Under the pieces are notes generated by a model, which was given only the letters and a program-made list of their open reading frames with translations, was not told where the DNA came from and did not search any database. From NCBI GenBank assembly GCA_934661765.1, contig CAKUJT010000142.1, forward strand, positions 1-5,685: a stretch of 5,685 nucleotides of DNA. The letters run 5' to 3'. Positions 5,496 through 5,685 of the stretch are shown piece after piece. The stretch comes from an uncultured Senegalimassilia sp. Lineage in GTDB: Bacteria > Actinomycetota > Coriobacteriia > Coriobacteriales > Eggerthellaceae. Within the stretch, counting starts at the first letter, position 1. Every line of letters starts with the position of its first letter. A program made the translations under genes and the position numbers.

Positions 5496-5685
5496 ATGCA
5501 TATTTTAATTATAGAAGACGAAGAACAGCTCTGCCGTTCTGTTGCAGAGGGACTTCGCATAGATGGTTATGAAACCGATATTTGTTTCGATGGAAACGAA
5601 GGACTTTACCTGTGTATGACAGAAAATTATGACCTGATCCTGCTGGATCTGAATCTTCCCGGCACGGACGGTCTGGAAATTCTCC
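5496..5685 (+). CDS. Response regulator receiver domain, 3' end cut by window edge
   Basis: 63 codons are visible from ATG, with AAAAGGAG 5 nt upstream. The protein begins MHILIIEDEEQL, with the acidic pocket residues Glu7 and Asp8. It then has YDLILLDLNLPGTDGLEIL, in which Asp51 is the phospho-acceptor followed by the conserved LPGTDG loop. This is the first half of a CheY-like receiver. The style (IIEDE, LNLPGTDG) suggests an OmpR/PhoB-type two-component regulator, but the output domain lies outside the window. A sensor kinase gene would be expected next. The gene follows the AraC regulator after 11 bp with no visible terminator, so the two may share a transcript. Confidence 0.9.
   Translation, partial: MHILIIEDEEQLCRSVAEGLRIDGYETDICFDGNEGLYLCMTENYDLILLDLNLPGTDGLEIL

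Overview
The window looks like a chromosomal stretch from a low-GC Gram-positive gut Clostridia, most likely Lachnospiraceae. This is inferred from strong AAGGAG-type ribosome binding sites, extended -10 promoters, AT-rich spacers and the gene families present. It cannot be resolved to genus from the sequence alone.

Layout. The first ~1 kb is the 5' part of a minus-strand gene for a secreted thioredoxin-like (TlpA/ResA-type) protein, which runs off the left edge. It has a Cys-Ser-Pro-Cys active site and an unusual nine-residue repeat after the signal peptide. A ~110 bp AT-rich spacer carries its promoter. Next is a compact minus-strand operon, read right to left: a GPH-family sugar:cation symporter (4439 to 3066), a cytoplasmic GH43 beta-xylosidase/alpha-L-arabinofuranosidase (3044 to 1395) and a 75-residue HPr-like protein (1377 to 1150). 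Gaps of 21 and 17 bp suggest co-transcription. A 154 bp divergent promoter region separates this operon from a plus-strand AraC-family regulator (4594-5484). That regulator is followed after 11 bp by the start of a two-component response regulator cut by the right edge.

How it fits together. The symporter would import xylobiose or related xylo-/arabinoxylo-oligosaccharides, and the GH43 enzyme would hydrolyse them inside the cell. The cupin-type AraC regulator would sense a sugar and control the divergent operon. The HPr-like protein is the most interesting element. It contains no histidine at all, so it cannot be an ordinary PTS phosphocarrier. It keeps the 'NAKSIMG' segment around the serine that HPr kinase phosphorylates in HPr and Crh. 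An operon-encoded, Crh-like regulator linked to xyloside uptake is a plausible but untested reading.
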